64,000 nt of DNA from Cyanobium sp. T1B-Tous (GTDB lineage Bacteria > Cyanobacteriota > Cyanobacteriia > PCC-6307 > Cyanobiaceae): positions 32,848 through 96,847 of the forward strand of contig NZ_JAGQBE010000002.1 in NCBI RefSeq assembly GCF_024345475.1. Direction: 5' to 3'. The position numbers and the translations under genes were made by a program. The notes under the pieces are model-generated. The model was given only the letters and a program-made list of their open reading frames with translations. It was not told where the DNA came from and searched no databases. Positions 61,685 through 64,000 of the stretch are shown piece by piece. How positions within the stretch are numbered: position 1 is the first letter of the stretch; the number at the start of each line of letters is the position of its first letter.

Positions 61685-61975
61685 TCAGTCTTGAGCCGTG
61701 ATCGGCCGGGGCTGGGCAGGGCGCTCCGCACTGGCGCGGTTGAGTTCGCGCTCCAGGTTGACGATGCGCTTCTCACGCAGGCAGTACTTGCAGCCCCCGG
61801 TGGTTTGCAGATGCTTTTCCGGGGTGATGGAGATCTCCTTCACCGGATGGGTGGTGCAGCGAATCCGGATCGGCGTCTTGAAACTCTTGTAGACCATCGC
61901 CGCGTAGTCGTATTGATCCCCAAACCGAGACCGGGCCCTCTGCAGGAACAGCTCGACACTGATTGGATTTCCCAT
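61685..61975 (-). CDS. Small protein with DUF723-like homing-endonuclease accessory domain
   Basis: 96 residues from the ATG of MGNPISVELFLQRARSRF. The domain SRFGDQYDYAAMVYKSFKTP, then HLQTTGGCKYCLREKR, follows the DUF723 pattern (F-GxxYDY...Y...H.....GCxxC), usually found as the DNA-binding or zinc part of phage and homing endonucleases. Here it stands alone with a helical tail and no nuclease domain. Function unknown; it may be a domesticated fragment. Downstream of tRNA-Ser, opposite strand. Confidence 0.65.
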   Translation of the reverse strand: MGNPISVELFLQRARSRFGDQYDYAAMVYKSFKTPIRIRCTTHPVKEISITPEKHLQTTGGCKYCLREKRIVNLERELNRASAERPAQPRPITAQD

Positions 61976-62153
61976 CTGTGCCCCCCGATCCCAACGGCCA
62001 GCGGCCCAAACCCTAGGGGACTTCCCTAGGCGGGGCGCCAGGCAGCAGCGGGCCTTCACGGTGTGTGATGCAGTGGAAAAGCGGTGGATTGGCAGCCCTG
62101 GCGGGCGACCTTTCTAGGCTGCACTCGAGCGCCATGAAGGGAGTGGTGATCAG

Positions 62154-62177
62154 GCAGGGAGCAATCCCTGCTTTTTT
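62154..62177 (+). terminator. Intrinsic transcription terminator
   Basis: GCAGGGA (62154-62160), loop GCAA, TCCCTGC (62165-62171) and six T (62172-62177): a perfect 7-bp stem with a T tract on the plus strand. No plus-strand protein gene ends just before it; the upstream gene at 61685-61975 runs the other way. It may end a short non-coding RNA starting near 62060-62120 or act as an attenuator before the small gene at 62236. Confidence 0.85.
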
Positions 62178-62235
62178 ATGGCCAGGCCTGGCGGAACCAA
62201 TGCGAGTGTGGGTGGCTGAGCGCCATTCCCTGCCC

Positions 62236-62349
62236 ATGGGCCCCGAGACCCCCCAGCGTCCCCCCTGGTTGAACTGGCTGATCCTGCTGGCCTTTCTCTG
62301 GAGCTCCTACCAACTGGCAGGCCTGTGGTTCCAGCGCCTGCATGGATGA
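62236..62349 (+). CDS. Small single-helix membrane protein
   Basis: 37 residues: a polar start MGPETPQRPPWL and one transmembrane helix NWLILLAFLWSSYQLAGLWF, ending QRLHG. An ATG 57 codons upstream is in frame but would read through the terminator, so it is rejected. The shape is that of small membrane subunits; identity unknown. Convergent with ppk2. Confidence 0.5.
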   Translation: MGPETPQRPPWLNWLILLAFLWSSYQLAGLWFQRLHG

Positions 62350-62370
62350 ACCGGCCGGCGGAGGCAGGCC

Positions 62371-63282
62371 CTAGGGATAGCGGTTGGGCACGAAGAACTG
62401 CTCGTTGCGCGGCGGACGCTGGGTGTGTTGGGCCGGCTTGCGGGGCGGCAGTTTGATCGCCGGCGGGGTCATGTCCTCGTAGGGGATCTTGCTGAGCAGG
62501 TGCTGGATGCAGTTGAGCCGGGCGCGACGCTTGTCATCGGCCTCCACCGTGAACCAGGGGGCTTCCGGAATGTTGGTGCGGGAGAACATCACGTCCTTGG
62601 CCCGGGAAAAGCTCTCCCACTTGCTGCGGGCTTCCAGGTCCATCGGGCTGAGCTTCCAGCGGCGGGCGGGATCGTCGATGCGGGCCTGGAAGCGGGATTC
62701 CTGCTCCTCATCGCTCACGGAAAACCAATACTTGAGCAGCACGATTCCAGAGCGCACCAGCATGCGCTCAAACTCCGGACAGCTCTGCAGGAATTCCTCC
62801 AACTGGTCGGGGGAGCAGAAGCCCATCACCGACTCCACCCCGGCCCGGTTGTACCAGCTGCGATCGAACACCACGATCTCCCCGGCTGCGGGGAAGTGCT
62901 CGACGTAGCGCTGGAAATACCACTGGGTCTTCTGCTGGTCGGAGGGGGTTCCCAGGGCAACCACGCGGCAGCCCCGCGGATTGAGCGGTTCGGTGATGCG
63001 TTTGATCGTGCCGCCCTTGCCGGCGGCATCCCGGCCCTCGAACAACACGATCAGGCGGAAACCGGACGCCTTCACCCAGTACTGCAGCTTGACCAGCTCC
63101 ACCTGCAGCCGGGTGAGTTCCTTTTCGTAGAGCTTGCGGTCGAGCCGGCCCCCATTGACCGCCCTGGGCTCAGCGGCCAGGTCATCGAGCAGGGCCGAGG
63201 GGTAGTAGCGGTCGCTGAACGGCCCGAAGCGGGGCGGGCGCGGCTCGGCGGGGGGCTGGTCGTGCTTCTTGGACTTGCCCAT
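62371..63282 (-). CDS. ppk2: Polyphosphate kinase 2
   Basis: 303 residues. Walker A FEGRDAAGKGGTIKRITEPL, NPRGCRVVALGTPSDQQKTQ, Walker B VVFDRSWYNRAGVE and the basic lid ARIDDPARRWKLSPMDLEAR mark PPK2. It phosphorylates nucleoside di- or monophosphates from polyphosphate, or makes polyphosphate from GTP. One-domain class I or III; the class cannot be fixed by eye. Followed upstream by two small genes of unknown role. Confidence 0.94.
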   Translation of the reverse strand: MGKSKKHDQPPAEPRPPRFGPFSDRYYPSALLDDLAAEPRAVNGGRLDRKLYEKELTRLQVELVKLQYWVKASGFRLIVLFEGRDAAGKGGTIKRITEPLNPRGCRVVALGTPSDQQKTQWYFQRYVEHFPAAGEIVVFDRSWYNRAGVESVMGFCSPDQLEEFLQSCPEFERMLVRSGIVLLKYWFSVSDEEQESRFQARIDDPARRWKLSPMDLEARSKWESFSRAKDVMFSRTNIPEAPWFTVEADDKRRARLNCIQHLLSKIPYEDMTPPAIKLPPRKPAQHTQRPPRNEQFFVPNRYP

Positions 63283-63300
63283 GGCGTGCGGCGACCGCGC

Positions 63301-63666
63301 TTAGCGGGAACGGGGGGACTGGGGCCAGAAGGCGCGCACCAACCGGATCAACCCCGTGACCACCAGCCCCAGAGCCAAGATCACGGCCAGCACCACCAGC
63401 ACGACGGCCAGCAGCTGCAGCACCCCCCACAGCGCCTGCTGCACCCCGCCGATCAGGTTGGCCAGGGCCGTGCTGAGCACCAGGAAGGTGTCAAAGCGCT
63501 CTGGGAGCTGCAGCAGGCCCAGCAGCAGCAGCACCCCGGCGCCGCCGAGCAGCAGGGCGATGCCGGCCTGGCGCCAGCGGGCCGGGCGCCGTTTGCGACG
63601 GAACACCCGCCGGGTGGCATCCCCGGTGGTGGGCAGCTGCAGGGCGCGGCGGCGGGGCGAGGTCAT
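63301..63666 (-). CDS. Basic two-helix membrane protein
   Basis: 121 residues. A very basic N-terminus (RRVFRRKRRPARWRQ, about 20-34) precedes a hydrophobic helix (GIALLLGGAGVLLLLGLLQL) and a long second hydrophobic stretch (about 73-108). Family not recognised. The ATG overlaps the stop of the upstream gene (ATGA). Only 18 bases separate it from ppk2, so the three genes may be one transcript. Confidence 0.65.
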   Translation of the reverse strand: MTSPRRRALQLPTTGDATRRVFRRKRRPARWRQAGIALLLGGAGVLLLLGLLQLPERFDTFLVLSTALANLIGGVQQALWGVLQLLAVVLVVLAVILALGLVVTGLIRLVRAFWPQSPRSR

Positions 63667-63911
63667 ACCTCGAGGGCGTAGCCCGCACCACGCATCCAGC
63701 GCTCAAACTCCATCAACACGAGTTCGTTGGGGCAGTCGATCAGGGAGAGATCGGCCACGGTGCAATCCCCCTGGCCGCCGTGGTGCAGGGAGAGGCGAAA
63801 GTTGTCGCCACTGAGCCCGCAGACCTCCGGATCACTGCGCACCACCACCCCGAGGGCAGCACCGATGCTCGCCACCCGGATCCGCAGTTCCGACCAGGTC
63901 ATTGTGGCCAT
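63663..63911 (-). CDS. Small soluble protein of unknown function
   Basis: 82 residues (or 79 from MTWSELRIRVASIG). Mixed alpha/beta pattern with two cysteines: SDPEVCGLSGDNFRLSLHHG and LSLIDCPNELVLMEFERWMR. No known motif. First of the run leading through the basic membrane protein to ppk2, with ATGA coupling to the next gene. Confidence 0.6.
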   Translation of the reverse strand: MATMTWSELRIRVASIGAALGVVVRSDPEVCGLSGDNFRLSLHHGGQGDCTVADLSLIDCPNELVLMEFERWMRGAGYALEV

Positions 63912-63955
63912 GGCCCTATCGACTCCCGCTCAGTGTGACCAGCGGACCGTCGACG

Positions 63956-64000
63956 TCAAGGGGCGGGTGCCGGAGGGGTGGCGGCAGGCTGGGTGGCCGC
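63956..64000 (-). CDS. Possible C-terminal end of a gene running in from the right
   Basis: On the minus strand from the right edge, 14 codons read AATQPAATPPAPAP and then TGA (63958-63956). Ala/Pro-rich tails like this are common ends of proteins in this genome, so a partial gene is plausible, but 14 residues cannot prove it. The 44 bases between it and 63911 hold nothing clear. Confidence 0.25.
   Translation of the reverse strand, partial: AATQPAATPPAPAP

Noticed and set aside
1..64000. CRISPR arrays, insertion sequences, prophage, rRNA
   Set aside because: No spaced repeats, transposase or integrase motifs, phage structural genes or rRNA sequence were seen anywhere in the window.

Overview
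The window is a GC-rich, very gene-dense piece of a picocyanobacterial chromosome, most like Cyanobium or other high-GC Synechococcus of the alpha-cyanobacteria. Evidence for a cyanobacterium: psb30 (a photosystem II subunit), acsF (oxidative chlorophyll cyclase), a CPP1-like protochlorophyllide oxidoreductase chaperone, a VTE6-type phytyl-phosphate kinase, Ycf20, DUF2996, DUF3531, DUF6464 and DUF6737 proteins, a B12-dependent ribonucleotide reductase and a group 3 sigma factor. No rRNA, CRISPR array, insertion sequence or prophage was seen. One tRNA gene, tRNA-Ser(UGA), lies near the right end. No gene-free stretch exceeds 300 bases, and many neighbours overlap by ATGA, GTGA or TTGA.

Layout. 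1-8.2 kb: a cupin protein, an FtsH protease with an unusual N-terminus, rpmF, an operon of a CbbY-like phosphatase, Ycf20 and glycerate kinase, then recJ, a ClC channel and psb30. 8.4-20.8 kb: a cysteine-cluster protein coupled to two half-size GDT1/UPF0016 transporters, an RNase R-like protein that lacks the catalytic residues, ubiX, acsF, tldD/tldE, fmt and a DEAD-box helicase. 20.8-33.4 kb: a terC operon, a PAS plus PAS-GGDEF-EAL pair, a putative membrane metallopeptidase, mfd, a C-terminal processing protease and ispG. 33.5-44.3 kb: an orphan sugar-binding-like protein coupled to a family 4 uracil-DNA glycosylase, an aminotransferase, and a phosphonate/phosphite-type ABC transporter (phnD ... 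phnC-phnE) interrupted by a two-gene module on the other strand. 44.4-52.3 kb: sigma factor, phytyl-phosphate kinase, rsmE, an ABC ATPase, hslO, CPP1-like protein and prfC. 52.3-64 kb: AT-richer accessory DNA alternating with core genes.

Three accessory modules stand out. (1) Nucleotides 37765-40888: an arginase with three N-terminal EF-hands, followed 4 bases later by a urea transporter with three C-terminal EF-hands. This suggests a calcium-gated route from arginine to urea and then to urea transport. (2) Nucleotides 52275-54442: a pentameric ligand-gated ion channel homologue, followed 14 bases later by a membrane-anchored periplasmic solute-binding protein, which may act as its ligand-sensing partner. 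(3) Nucleotides 58325-61348: a complete siaABCD-like operon (PP2C phosphatase, SiaB kinase, SiaC phosphoprotein, SiaD diguanylate cyclase), known from Pseudomonas as a switch for aggregation and c-di-GMP. Its SiaA has no periplasmic sensor domain. With the PAS-GGDEF-EAL pair, the window holds two separate c-di-GMP modules.

All family assignments were made by reading the sequence. No database search was run.
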